Below, piece after piece: positions 25,857-33,391 of a stretch of 64,000 nt of DNA. A model generated the notes under the pieces. That model was not told the origin of the DNA, did no database searches, and saw nothing but the letters and a program-made list of their open reading frames with translations. The stretch is from Prevotella sp. UBA2711 (GTDB taxonomy: Bacteria > Bacteroidota > Bacteroidia > Bacteroidales > Bacteroidaceae): assembly GCA_002354095.1 (NCBI GenBank), contig DEKX01000032.1, positions 62,001 to 126,000 of the forward strand. Reading direction: 5' to 3'. A program made the translations under genes and the position numbers. Position 1 is the stretch's first letter. Every line of letters begins with the position of its first letter.

Positions 25857-25930
25857 TGTCGACACTTGGATTCGGACCAAGGACCCCCACCATGTCAAGG
25901 TGATACTCTAACCAACTGAGCTATGCCGAC
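25857..25930 (-). tRNA. tRNA-Val (anticodon GAC), unusual T loop
   Basis: A 74-nt cloverleaf: acceptor GTCGGCA / TGTCGAC (one G-U), D arm GCTC...GAGT, anticodon stem TCACC / GGTGG with loop TTGACAT (anticodon GAC), T arm CTTGG-TCCGAAT-CCAAG, discriminator A. The T loop reads TCC instead of TTC, so position 55, normally a pseudouridine, is C. CCA is not encoded. Transcribed with tRNA-Leu upstream. Confidence 0.9.
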
Positions 25931-25937
25931 TCTTTCG

Positions 25938-26019
25938 TGCGCCTGACAGGACTCGAACCTGCACGTCGCGAGACACTAGATCCTAAGTCTAGCGCGTCTA
26001 CCAATTCCGCCACAGGCGC
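25938..26019 (-). tRNA. tRNA-Leu (anticodon UAG)
   Basis: 82 nt, class II with a long variable arm (TGTCTCGCGACGT). Acceptor GCGCCTG / CAGGCGC, anticodon loop CTTAGGA (anticodon TAG), T arm GCAGG-TTCGAGT-CCTGT, discriminator A, no encoded CCA. It is 7 bp upstream of tRNA-Val(GAC) in the same transcript. Confidence 0.95.
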
Positions 26020-26040
26020 GCAACTCTGGGTTTCGGAGTG

Positions 26041-26072
26041 CAAATGTACGACAAAAAACGCAGACTACCAAA
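26041..26072 (-). promoter_or_regulatory. Promoter of the tRNA-Leu / tRNA-Val pair
   Basis: On the minus strand TTTG (26069-26072), 20-bp spacer, TACATTTG (26041-26048). It abuts the stop codon of the S41 peptidase gene. Confidence 0.7.
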
Positions 26073-27092
26073 TTATTCGGCTAAAAGTTTCCGTGCCGTC
26101 TCGATGATAGTATCTATGCCTTTCTTCGTATCCTCGTCTGTCAGTTCCACCGGATAGTCTGGCGCAATACCAAATTCCGTATGCTGTTTGTCTTTGTCAT
26201 ACATCGGACATGCCGAGAAGCGTACATTCCAGCCGTTTGGGAGACTGCTACTCATAGGCATACCCGAACCTCCGCCCGTTTTGTCGCCTACCAGTTTGAC
26301 CTGTGGCAAAGCGTGCATCATGGAGGCAAATTCGTTGGCTGCACTAAAGACGGAGCGATTAGTCAGCACGCAGACCGGCTTATGCCAGCGTAGGTTGCTG
26401 GAGGGCTCCAAATATTGCGGTTCCATATCGCTGAAGTCGTTATGTCCTTTACCTGTTTTATGCCGTAGATAGCCCACTAAGGTTTTCTCCTGTACGAAGC
26501 GAGCTGCCAGTCGTTCGGCATTGGTAAGGTCGCCTCCGCCATTGTTACGAATATCAATGATCAGTCCTCTGCAAAGAATCAGATACGAGAGAATATCGTC
26601 AAGATTTCCGTCACCAACAGGCGACTGGAACGACTCATAGCGCAGATAACCGATATTGTCGTCCAGCACGCGATAAATGATTCCGCTTGAGATTTTGTAG
26701 TCAGTTCCCAAATACTTACGTTCCAGTGAATCGCTGAAGTTTTTGGGATAAGCCTCCTGCCACGTCCAATAGCGGCCGTAATCATAGCTCGATGATAGGT
26801 TGACGTGACCGTCGCGCAATTCTGCCAGCATGTCGCAAAGCACCTCAAAGAGTTGCGTCTCTCGCATTTGGTCGTTTACGCGTACCTTATATTTATTATA
26901 AACTTCCTGCCAGTCCAGTCCGTATTCGTGTCCCTTATAGTCAAAGAAGCAATAATGTTCATCAATAATCTGCCATAACGCTTCAAAGTTGCCCGATGGT
27001 GTATCAGCTCGTTCTGTCTCGTCAACGCAGGATGAAAAACCAAGAGCAACCAGAACTGTTAGAGAAGCCAGTTTTACAAGAATCCTTTTCAT
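26073..27092 (-). CDS. S41-family peptidase, lipoprotein
   Basis: 339 residues. A lipoprotein signal ends at Cys22 (LGFSSC). Residues about 140-330 form the S41 (C-terminal processing / tricorn core) protease domain: LIIDIRNNGGGDLTNAE, nucleophile probably Ser250 in TNRSVFSAANEF, and GDKTGGGSGMP with Lys271. There is no clear PDZ domain; the N-terminal 120 residues are helical. Bacteroidetes have many such surface or periplasmic S41 lipoproteins of unknown substrate. The start overlaps the stop of the upstream barrel-like gene by 4 bp. Confidence 0.85.
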   Translation of the reverse strand: MKRILVKLASLTVLVALGFSSCVDETERADTPSGNFEALWQIIDEHYCFFDYKGHEYGLDWQEVYNKYKVRVNDQMRETQLFEVLCDMLAELRDGHVNLSSSYDYGRYWTWQEAYPKNFSDSLERKYLGTDYKISSGIIYRVLDDNIGYLRYESFQSPVGDGNLDDILSYLILCRGLIIDIRNNGGGDLTNAERLAARFVQEKTLVGYLRHKTGKGHNDFSDMEPQYLEPSSNLRWHKPVCVLTNRSVFSAANEFASMMHALPQVKLVGDKTGGGSGMPMSSSLPNGWNVRFSACPMYDKDKQHTEFGIAPDYPVELTDEDTKKGIDTIIETARKLLAE

Positions 27093-27904
27093 AGTCCATG
27101 AGGAATTAATGAGAAACGACGCGTGAAACCAATCAAGAAACGATGCGTATAGACATGTTGCTTCAGCTGGTTGACTTTATATTGCTGATAGTTGCCCAAA
27201 TAGCCGATGCGCAGCGTCCATTTGTTTGAGAGTCCTGCATCGAGTGTGAGCATCTGTCGCCATTCTGGAGCATTGACAAAGGTGGTGAACACCACATTAT
27301 GGTCGTAATTGCCCCGATTGAATATCTCGTAATACGACTGTCCGTAGTTAGGCGAGAACATGACTCCCACCAAGGGTAGGTTCAATTCATAGCGAACCTG
27401 CATGGGTTTGTTGAACAACGTGAAGCGGTAGGCAGCGATTCCTGTAGGCATCAGGTTCAGGTGGGCGCGAGCTTGTGCTGGATTGTTTGAGTTGGAAGTA
27501 TTGTAGATGAATCCCAGCGTAGCATTGCCCACACCACCAGCCTGCAGTGTCAGTCGGTTGTCGAGAAGGCTCCAGTTATAGAGCTTGCCGAAATAGAAAT
27601 TATAGGCGCCCTCCAGTTCTTTTCGCGAGTTAGCTCTGTCGCGCACGAACGAGAAGTTGGCTTCATGCTCCATGATGGTACTCCATCGGCGATGTGGCCT
27701 TTTGCGTTCAACGGTAGCCACGAAACTCAGTCCAAAGCCCTTGAAATGTTCTGCCGACAGATAGGTGTCCAGGATATTTGTTCCGCCGATACCTATCATT
27801 CTGCTACTGGTAATAACCTTAGCAGAATCGTTTTGGGCTTGTGTCGGAAGTCCCAAAGCCAGTAGCCAACAGCTAACAATCCATATCTTACTGATAGTCT
27901 TCAT
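27089..27904 (-). CDS. DUF3316-like outer-membrane/periplasmic protein
   Basis: 271 residues from the ATG at 27904. Signal peptide (MKTISKIWIVSCWLLALGLPTQAQ) followed by a beta-rich sequence with alternating aromatic strands ending in RFLIGFTRRFSL, like a small outer-membrane barrel. Similar proteins in Bacteroidales carry the DUF3316 label; that match is from memory and the function is unknown. The frame is open 35 codons further upstream inside the topoisomerase gene, but only the internal ATG gives the signal peptide. It overlaps the topoisomerase gene by 17 bp and the S41 gene by 4 bp. Confidence 0.7.
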   Translation of the reverse strand: MKTISKIWIVSCWLLALGLPTQAQNDSAKVITSSRMIGIGGTNILDTYLSAEHFKGFGLSFVATVERKRPHRRWSTIMEHEANFSFVRDRANSRKELEGAYNFYFGKLYNWSLLDNRLTLQAGGVGNATLGFIYNTSNSNNPAQARAHLNLMPTGIAAYRFTLFNKPMQVRYELNLPLVGVMFSPNYGQSYYEIFNRGNYDHNVVFTTFVNAPEWRQMLTLDAGLSNKWTLRIGYLGNYQQYKVNQLKQHVYTHRFLIGFTRRFSLIPHGL

Positions 27905-30617
27905 CCGAGAAAAGTGTTTGCTGACCGGTGAGTTCGTCCATGACCTGTTGCTGACTCTTTCCTGCATCAGGGTCGAGGTTTTCTTCTTCTTGATTCTCTG
28001 TGTCCTCAAGATTTTCTGCAGGCTTTTCAGGGAAACGCAGGGGCTCCAACTCTATGATGCTTTCTATCTGGTAGGTCGTGAGTCGTTTGCCTTTAGCCTT
28101 ATATCCTTTGACAGCAATAAACTGTTCCACATCTATTTCCTCTTTTCCGCGGAATTCGTCAGCACCGCCGTAAGTAATCTGGATGCGGGGATAGACCTGG
28201 TCGGTCAGCAGAATCTGTTGCGAATTGATATTCTCACCCAGGTAATTCTGTTTCTTCTTCGAAGCCTCCATCAGGAACCGCTTGACGTATGGGTAGCCAT
28301 GATTGTCCGCATCGAAGAGTACACAGCTCCACACCTTCTCTGCATCGTACTTCTCCAGATGCGCCACATTGTCTTCGAAGTGAACATTCTCGTCGAAACC
28401 AGAAAGATAGTAGTCGCCATTGTTCAGAATAACCAGAATCTGTTCGCCATCGTTAAATTCGCCCAGCAATTGTCCGTGCTCGTCGTAGTTCAGGCGTTTC
28501 ACGTCTGGGTCGTACCAAACTTTGCGACCTCCCAGGGTGGAGTGTCCATGACTCTTCAGTCCTATGCGGTGTATCTGGTATTTCGTCAGGATGACACCTT
28601 TGGCAGCACGTCCCTTGATACCCACTTCCGAGAAGTCCTTGTCGAAGAATATCTTCTTGAGTTTAGGAGCAGGATCGAGTGTTACCTTGATGACTTCGGC
28701 TTCGCCGTTGGGGTTAGCGGTAAAATAGACCACCTTCGACCCAGGCGTGCCGTTGGTGATATCGTACTCCCTGTCGCGAGTGATGGCTGAGACGTTAAAG
28801 CGTTTGATGTAATAGATGCCCTTCTTACCATCGCGATAGACGGCATTATAGATGGTGCGCTGGTCGTTCTTCTTGAATACACCCAGCCACATGATGTTTT
28901 TGCCTACAAATAATTTATCTGCCACACGCACCACTTTAAACTTACCATCTCTGAAGAAGATGATGATATCGTCAATATCCGAGCAGTTGCAGACAAATTC
29001 GTCCTTCTTCAGTCCAGTTCCTATGAAGCCGTCATTCCTGTTGATATAGAGTTTCTGGTTAGCCTCCACCACCTTGGTAGCTTCGATGGTGTCGAAGTTG
29101 CGAATCTCCGTCAGTCGTGGGTGGTCTTTGCCATATTTGTCTTTGAGGAATTGGAACCAGTCGGCTGTAACCTCTACGAGATTAGCCAAATCGCGGTCTA
29201 TTTGGTCTATCTCGGCTTTGATACGGGCCATCAGTTCGTCAGCCTTATCCTTATTGAATTTCAGAATGCGCTGCATCTTGATTTCCAACAGTTTCAGGAT
29301 GTCGTCTTTCGTCACCTCGCGAATCATCTGCGGATAGAAGGGCGTCAGTCGTTCGTCAATGTGTTCGCAGACTGCATCCACATTGGGCGCCTGTTCGAAT
29401 TTCTTATCCTTATAGATACGTTCCTCAATGAATATTTTCTCCAGCGAATAGAAATGCAGTTGTTCCAAGAGTTCTCCCTTGCGGATTTCCAACTCTTGTC
29501 GTATCAAGTCCTTCGTGCGATCGACCGAGTGGCGCAGCACATCCGATATGGTGAGGAACTGCGGCTTGTTGTCTTCAATCACGCAGCAGTTGGGCGAGAT
29601 GTTGATTTCGCAGTCAGAGAAAGCATAGAGCGCATCAAGCGTCTTGTCCGACGATACCCCAGGTGCCAGTTGTACCTGAATCTCCACCTTGGCAGCAGTC
29701 AGGTCTTCCACGTGGCGAGCCTTGATTTTTCCCTTTTCAATGGCTTTTAGGATGGAGTCTATCAGTGTTTCGGTTGTTTTTGAGAAAGGAATCTCTCGGA
29801 TAACGAGTGTCTTGGGGTCCAGTTTCTCAATCTTTGCACGAACCTTCAGTACACCTCCGCGTTGTCCGTCGTTGTATTTCGAAACATCAATCGAGCCGCC
29901 AGTGGGGAAGTCGGGATAGAGCTGGAAGGGCTGGTCATGCAGATAGCTGATGGCTGCATCGCATATTTCCACAAAGTTATGGGGCAGTACCTTGGTAGAA
30001 AGACCTACGGCAATGCCCTCTGCTCCCTGTGCCAGTAGCAATGGGAATTTTACAGGCAGTGTGATAGGTTCTTTGTTGCGTCCGTCGTATGACATCTGCC
30101 ATTCGGTGGTCTTCGGATTGAACACCGTGTCCAAGGCGAATTTTGAAAGGCGCGCCTCAATATAACGGGGTGCGGCAGCTTTATTGCCCGTCAGGATGTT
30201 TCCCCAGTTACCCTGTGTGTCGATGAGCAGGTCCTTCTGTCCCAGTTGCACCAAAGCGTCACCAATAGAGGCATCGCCGTGAGGGTGAAACTGCATGGTG
30301 TGTCCCACAATGTTAGCCACCTTGTTGAATCGCCCGTCGTCCATGCGCTTCATGGAGTGCAGGATGCGGCGCTGAACAGGTTTCAGGCCGTCCTCTATAT
30401 GCGGAACGGCACGGTCCAGGATGGTGTATGAGGCATAGTCCAGAAACCAGTTCTGGTACATGCCACTGAGGTGATGTACGGCTGCAGCATCGAAGCGGTT
30501 GACAGGTTTGTAGTCAGAATGGGCTTCGGAGACATCGGTAAACTCCTTGTTTTCCGATGTCTCCGAGCCTTCCAGATTATCTGGATTTAAAATGTCGTCT
30601 TTAATTTCGTCGTCCAT
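27888..30617 (-). CDS. parC: DNA topoisomerase IV subunit A
   Basis: 909 residues. The breakage-reunion domain has HPHGDASIGDAL (111-122) and catalytic Tyr152 in AAAPRYIEARLS. A long coiled-coil follows, then a C-terminal beta-pinwheel that lacks an obvious gyrase box, which favours ParC over GyrA. It decatenates daughter chromosomes with ParE, which is not in this window. At the position matching Ser80 of E. coli ParC there is Ala116, and Asp120 takes the place of Glu84. The last 50 residues are acidic and Gln-rich. It heads a three-gene operon with the DUF3316-like and S41 genes. Confidence 0.92.
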   Translation of the reverse strand: MDDEIKDDILNPDNLEGSETSENKEFTDVSEAHSDYKPVNRFDAAAVHHLSGMYQNWFLDYASYTILDRAVPHIEDGLKPVQRRILHSMKRMDDGRFNKVANIVGHTMQFHPHGDASIGDALVQLGQKDLLIDTQGNWGNILTGNKAAAPRYIEARLSKFALDTVFNPKTTEWQMSYDGRNKEPITLPVKFPLLLAQGAEGIAVGLSTKVLPHNFVEICDAAISYLHDQPFQLYPDFPTGGSIDVSKYNDGQRGGVLKVRAKIEKLDPKTLVIREIPFSKTTETLIDSILKAIEKGKIKARHVEDLTAAKVEIQVQLAPGVSSDKTLDALYAFSDCEINISPNCCVIEDNKPQFLTISDVLRHSVDRTKDLIRQELEIRKGELLEQLHFYSLEKIFIEERIYKDKKFEQAPNVDAVCEHIDERLTPFYPQMIREVTKDDILKLLEIKMQRILKFNKDKADELMARIKAEIDQIDRDLANLVEVTADWFQFLKDKYGKDHPRLTEIRNFDTIEATKVVEANQKLYINRNDGFIGTGLKKDEFVCNCSDIDDIIIFFRDGKFKVVRVADKLFVGKNIMWLGVFKKNDQRTIYNAVYRDGKKGIYYIKRFNVSAITRDREYDITNGTPGSKVVYFTANPNGEAEVIKVTLDPAPKLKKIFFDKDFSEVGIKGRAAKGVILTKYQIHRIGLKSHGHSTLGGRKVWYDPDVKRLNYDEHGQLLGEFNDGEQILVILNNGDYYLSGFDENVHFEDNVAHLEKYDAEKVWSCVLFDADNHGYPYVKRFLMEASKKKQNYLGENINSQQILLTDQVYPRIQITYGGADEFRGKEEIDVEQFIAVKGYKAKGKRLTTYQIESIIELEPLRFPEKPAENLEDTENQEEENLDPDAGKSQQQVMDELTGQQTLFSDEDYQ

Positions 30618-30637
30618 AGGGAGATAGTTATTTTCTG

Positions 30638-30645
30638 CAAAGGTA
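30638..30645 (-). promoter_or_regulatory. -7 element of the parC operon
   Basis: TACCTTTG on the minus strand, 20 bp before the ATG; a degenerate -33 box (TTTCG) lies about 20 bp upstream. Confidence 0.55.
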
Positions 30646-30687
30646 ACAAAAATTTCCGATATATCGAAACTTCTCCCCGTTTTTTCT

Positions 30688-32109
30688 TTACGGCATCTTC
30701 ACGAGATTGACATTTTGCAGATTAATCTGAGCTGTCTTTGGGTCAATCTGCTTGTCTGTCTTGGTGTAAACAATGGTGGAATTCTGAATATTGATATTGT
30801 GAACACTGTTCAGTCCCAGAATGCCGCTGGCACTGATAGCCGTTTCTGCTCCATGACAGATAACGTTCGAAATATGGATGTCCTGGAATTCAGGTGCCAG
30901 TTTCTTCTGTTCTTCCGTATAGGTGGGAACGGCATTGGGATCACTGCCTGCAGGACGGTCAACATAGTCGCATTGGAAAACGATGGCCTCTTCTTTAATG
31001 TCGGTCATGATGATGTCCGAGATATAGAGTTGTTCAGTCTTACCCCCGCGAGGCATACCACTCTTGAAGCGCAGACCGGTATCGGTGCCTGCGAAACGGT
31101 TGTGGCGAACCACGATGCGACGCATACCGCTGATGGTCTCACTACCCAGTACGAAACCACCGTGAGCATGATATACGGTATTGTTCTGAATCACGATATC
31201 CTCGCATCCGTTAGCGGGCGATTTTGCTTTAGTCTTGTTGCTCTTCATGCAAAGCCCGTCGTCACCGGCATCTACCGTGCAGTTTACAATCAGTCCGATG
31301 TTGATGTCGCTGAAGTCGATGGCATCACCATTCTGAGCATTCCAAGGACAGCGAACGGTGACTCCGTCCACAATCACATTCTTGCAGTTCAGCGGATGAA
31401 CATGAAACTTAGGCGAGTTCTGCACCGTCACCCCTTCGATAAGCACGTTTTCGCAATCTGTAAAGCGGATGATGTCATTGCGCATCTTCTCCTGCTTCTC
31501 GGGTGTCTCGGCGATGTTGTTAACAGCATCCTTCTTGTCCCAAGGATAGAAGAGCGTTCCGTTGGCCTTCTCCACACCACCTATATTCTTCTTGTATTCG
31601 TTCCACTCCACATCACTCACCTTGCTGCGCTTCACAGGGCGCCAGTATTCGCCGTTACCGTCGATGATGCCTTCACCGGTGATGGCTATGTTCTTGCGCT
31701 TCGAAGCACGGATAGCCGCATAGACGCGATCACCCTCTTTGGCTTCTGGGTTGACAAAGAGTTTCTTGTCCGACGAGAAAAGGATAATGGCATTCTTCTC
31801 AAGGTGCAGCTCGATATTATCCTTGAAAGCGATAGGACCGGTGAGCCATATTCCCTCAGGTATCGTCAGTCTGCCACCGCCCAGTTTGTTCAGTTTACTG
31901 ATACCCTTGGCAAAGGCCTCCGTGTTCAGAGCGATACCGTCGCCAATACCACCCACATCCTTGATGTTGATTTCGTTGGCAGGAATGACAGGACGGCTCA
32001 CCTGTTTCACCTCAACAGGCAGATTCTGATAATACTTGGAATAGTCTTGTGCCTCCATCGACACTGGCAGCAGAAGCAACGCTGCCACGTAGTTTAGTAG
32101 TCTGTTCAT
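30688..32109 (-). CDS. Glycoside hydrolase family 28 (polygalacturonase-like)
   Basis: 473 residues with a signal peptide (MNRLLNYVAALLLLPVSMEAQ) and a right-handed parallel beta-helix. GH28 landmarks are NGDAID, the acidic pair in DAGDDGLCMKS, HAHGGFVLGSE and RFKSG (the R-x-K motif). The family hydrolyses galacturonan backbones of pectin, or related uronic-acid links. The isolated setting (no SusCD, no PUL neighbours) does not fix the substrate. No promoter of its own is obvious; it may be co-transcribed with the Fur-family gene 46 bp upstream. Confidence 0.88.
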   Translation of the reverse strand: MNRLLNYVAALLLLPVSMEAQDYSKYYQNLPVEVKQVSRPVIPANEINIKDVGGIGDGIALNTEAFAKGISKLNKLGGGRLTIPEGIWLTGPIAFKDNIELHLEKNAIILFSSDKKLFVNPEAKEGDRVYAAIRASKRKNIAITGEGIIDGNGEYWRPVKRSKVSDVEWNEYKKNIGGVEKANGTLFYPWDKKDAVNNIAETPEKQEKMRNDIIRFTDCENVLIEGVTVQNSPKFHVHPLNCKNVIVDGVTVRCPWNAQNGDAIDFSDINIGLIVNCTVDAGDDGLCMKSNKTKAKSPANGCEDIVIQNNTVYHAHGGFVLGSETISGMRRIVVRHNRFAGTDTGLRFKSGMPRGGKTEQLYISDIIMTDIKEEAIVFQCDYVDRPAGSDPNAVPTYTEEQKKLAPEFQDIHISNVICHGAETAISASGILGLNSVHNINIQNSTIVYTKTDKQIDPKTAQINLQNVNLVKMP

Positions 32110-32155
32110 CTTTTTTGATTTGTATTTAATTCTTAAAACTTATTTTCTATAACCT

Positions 32156-32578
32156 TTAATCTTTGCCACATTCCGCACAGATGCCCTTCACCACATACTC
32201 CGCCTCTTCAACTTCAAAGCCTGATGGCAGCGGCACTGGAGGTATGTGCACATTGGTAAGACAGAAAGTGCGATGGCACTTGCGACAAGTCAGGTGCACA
32301 TGTCCCTGGCAATGGCGGGTATCATCCAAATGGCATACACAGTATTTCTGCGAACCCGTGCCGTCGTCAATGTCGTGCAGCAGATGGGCATCAGCCAACA
32401 ATGTCAATGTGCGAAACAGCGTCGAACGGTCAACCGTTGGCAACTTCGCCTCCAAATCGCTCAAACTGAAAGCATCGTGAAATCCATGCCGAATCTCGCG
32501 CCAAACCATCAGTCTTACTGCTGTCACGCGGATTCCCGCATTGTCAAGCACTTGCTCATCGGATATGTCTAAATGCAT
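32156..32578 (-). CDS. Fur-family transcriptional regulator
   Basis: 140 residues. Winged helix (about 10-80, ending DRSTLFRTLTLLADAHLL) and a C-terminal dimerisation domain with HVHLTCRKCHRTFC and a CAEC motif at the end, which build the structural Cys4 zinc site. The sequence does not settle whether it senses iron, zinc or peroxide. Its promoter lies in a region with CTTATAA direct repeats and an ATTCTTA / TAAGAAT inverted repeat (32613-32642), plausible autoregulatory sites. Confidence 0.88.
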   Translation of the reverse strand: MHLDISDEQVLDNAGIRVTAVRLMVWREIRHGFHDAFSLSDLEAKLPTVDRSTLFRTLTLLADAHLLHDIDDGTGSQKYCVCHLDDTRHCQGHVHLTCRKCHRTFCLTNVHIPPVPLPSGFEVEEAEYVVKGICAECGKD

Positions 32579-32599
32579 TGTCTTTCAGTAATTTGAGGG

Positions 32600-32642
32600 C
32601 AAAATTACGAAAATTCTTATAAAACCGCTTATAATTAAGAAT
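32600..32642 (-). promoter_or_regulatory. Promoter and candidate operator of the Fur-family gene
   Basis: TAATTTTG (minus, 32600-32607) lies 21 bp before the ATG. Just upstream are CTTATAA at 32616-32622 and 32628-32634 (12-bp period) and the inverted repeat ATTCTTA (32613-32619) / TAAGAAT (32636-32642). The AT-rich, A-T-symmetric character is that of Fur/PerR boxes, but no exact consensus is met. Confidence 0.45.
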
Positions 32643-32841
32643 AATTGACTATTTTTGCAATGCAAATGTAACAATACAAAAACAGGATGATATAGCAAAC
32701 CCAACTAAATACGAAAAAGAATACGTTAAACTGTTGTCCCTATTCCCTCATTCGAAAAGAATCATTACCATCCCATTTTGGTCCAGTAAAGAGAAAGAAT
32801 ATGCTACTACAAATATTGCAATTAATAGTAATTATCATTAA
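32635..32841 (+). pseudogene. Possible gene remnant without a start codon
   Basis: The frame is open from 32635 to TAA 32839-32841. From about 32686 it reads like normal protein (DDIANPTKYEKEYVKLLSLF ... HSKRIITIPFWSSKEKEY), yet contains no ATG, GTG or TTG in frame. A -7-like TATTTTTG (32650-32657) lies upstream. It could be the leftover of a gene interrupted when the adjacent repeat-rich segment arose, or chance. I do not recognise a family. Confidence 0.25.
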
Positions 32842-32851
32842 TGAACTTGCC

Positions 32852-32890
32852 GATCGCACCTCGAGAGATTACGTTTCTCTAGGTGCGATC
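32852..32890. repeat. Long hairpin 1
   Basis: GATCGCACCT (32852-32861) pairs exactly with AGGTGCGATC (32881-32890). After one C/T mismatch the pairing continues GAGA / TCTC and beyond, about 16 bp in all with a small loop. No T run follows, so it is not a standard terminator. Confidence 0.75.
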
Positions 32891-32980
32891 TTACGTTTCG
32901 TGGATAGAGAAGTGGGGGTTCACGACAAAACACCTAACCTCCTACCGTCAGATGGCGGAAATGCTGATGTGTAAAGGGCT

Positions 32981-33021
32981 GGGAGTATGGTAGGGGTTTC
33001 GTTAACTCCTACCATACTCCT
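32981..33021. repeat. Long hairpin 2 containing GTAG
   Basis: GGGAGTATGGTAGGGGTT (32981-32998) pairs with 33004-33021 over 18 positions with two G-T wobbles and a TCGTT loop; 13 of these (GGAGTATGGTAGG / CCTACCATACTCC) are perfect. It carries GTAG and CTCCTAC motifs shared with nearby repeats. Confidence 0.8.
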
Positions 33022-33181
33022 ACTGTGGTCTCTACTATGATATTGAAACAGCAGGAATGGTGATGTAAATGATTTTCATAATCTTCAAACTGATTATAAA
33101 AGATGGGCGCAAATGCTTAATAACCAGTGCGTTTTTGCTGGCTGGCCTACAAAAAATTTTTTCCTAACTAGGAAAATAATA

Positions 33182-33223
33182 TTTTCTATTAATGGTAGCA
33201 ATTTTTTCTCTTAATAGTAGCAA
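33182..33223 (+). repeat. 22-bp-period direct repeat
   Basis: TTTTCTATTAATGGTAGCAA (33182-33201) and TTTTCTCTTAATAGTAGCAA (33204-33223) agree at 18 of 20 positions; each contains GTAGCAA. An 8-bp inverted repeat TTTTCCTA / TAGGAAAA (33159-33176) lies just before. Confidence 0.7.
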
Positions 33224-33297
33224 ATGCAGGATTTAATAGGGTTTTGATTTTGTAAATAATATTCAAGAACATTCGGCTTAATCGCAGTAGTATCGAT

Positions 33298-33313
33298 GGT
33301 AGGAGGGTAGGAG
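33298..33313 (+). repeat. Tandem GGTAGGAG pair
   Basis: GGTAGGAG occurs at 33298-33305 and 33306-33313. The reverse complement CTCCTACC is found at 32939-32946 and 33006-33013. Confidence 0.7.
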
Positions 33314-33362
33314 TTTCAATGAAAAACATCGAAAAACCAATGCTTGTTTCCGATAAAAGTAT

Positions 33363-33370
33363 TACCTTTG
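33363..33370 (+). promoter_or_regulatory. Probable -7 element of the Y1 transposase gene
   Basis: TACCTTTG, 21 bp before the ATG; the -33 TTG (33344-33346) is only 16 bp away, so the promoter is suboptimal. Confidence 0.45.
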
Positions 33371-33391
33371 CGAAACTTTTGAACGAATGTG

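Larger units (their letters stand above)
32842..33391. other. Repeat-rich non-coding segment upstream of the Y1 transposase
   Basis: This 550-bp stretch has no supportable gene on either strand. It holds four hairpins (32852-32890, 32981-33021, 33073-33101, 33159-33176), a 22-bp-period direct repeat (33182-33223), a tandem GGTAGGAG pair (33298-33313) and the promoter of the transposase (TACCTTTG, 33363-33370). The density of structure is unmatched elsewhere in the window. Confidence 0.7.

Noticed and set aside
30715..32097. A 460-codon open frame antisense to the GH28 gene
   Set aside because: The opposite strand encodes a clear signal peptide and GH28 motifs. The antisense product has no recognisable domain and follows the codon structure of the real gene.
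32842..33391. CRISPR array among the repeats near the transposase
   Set aside because: Repeats are few, of different lengths and lack regular unique spacers; no cas genes nearby.
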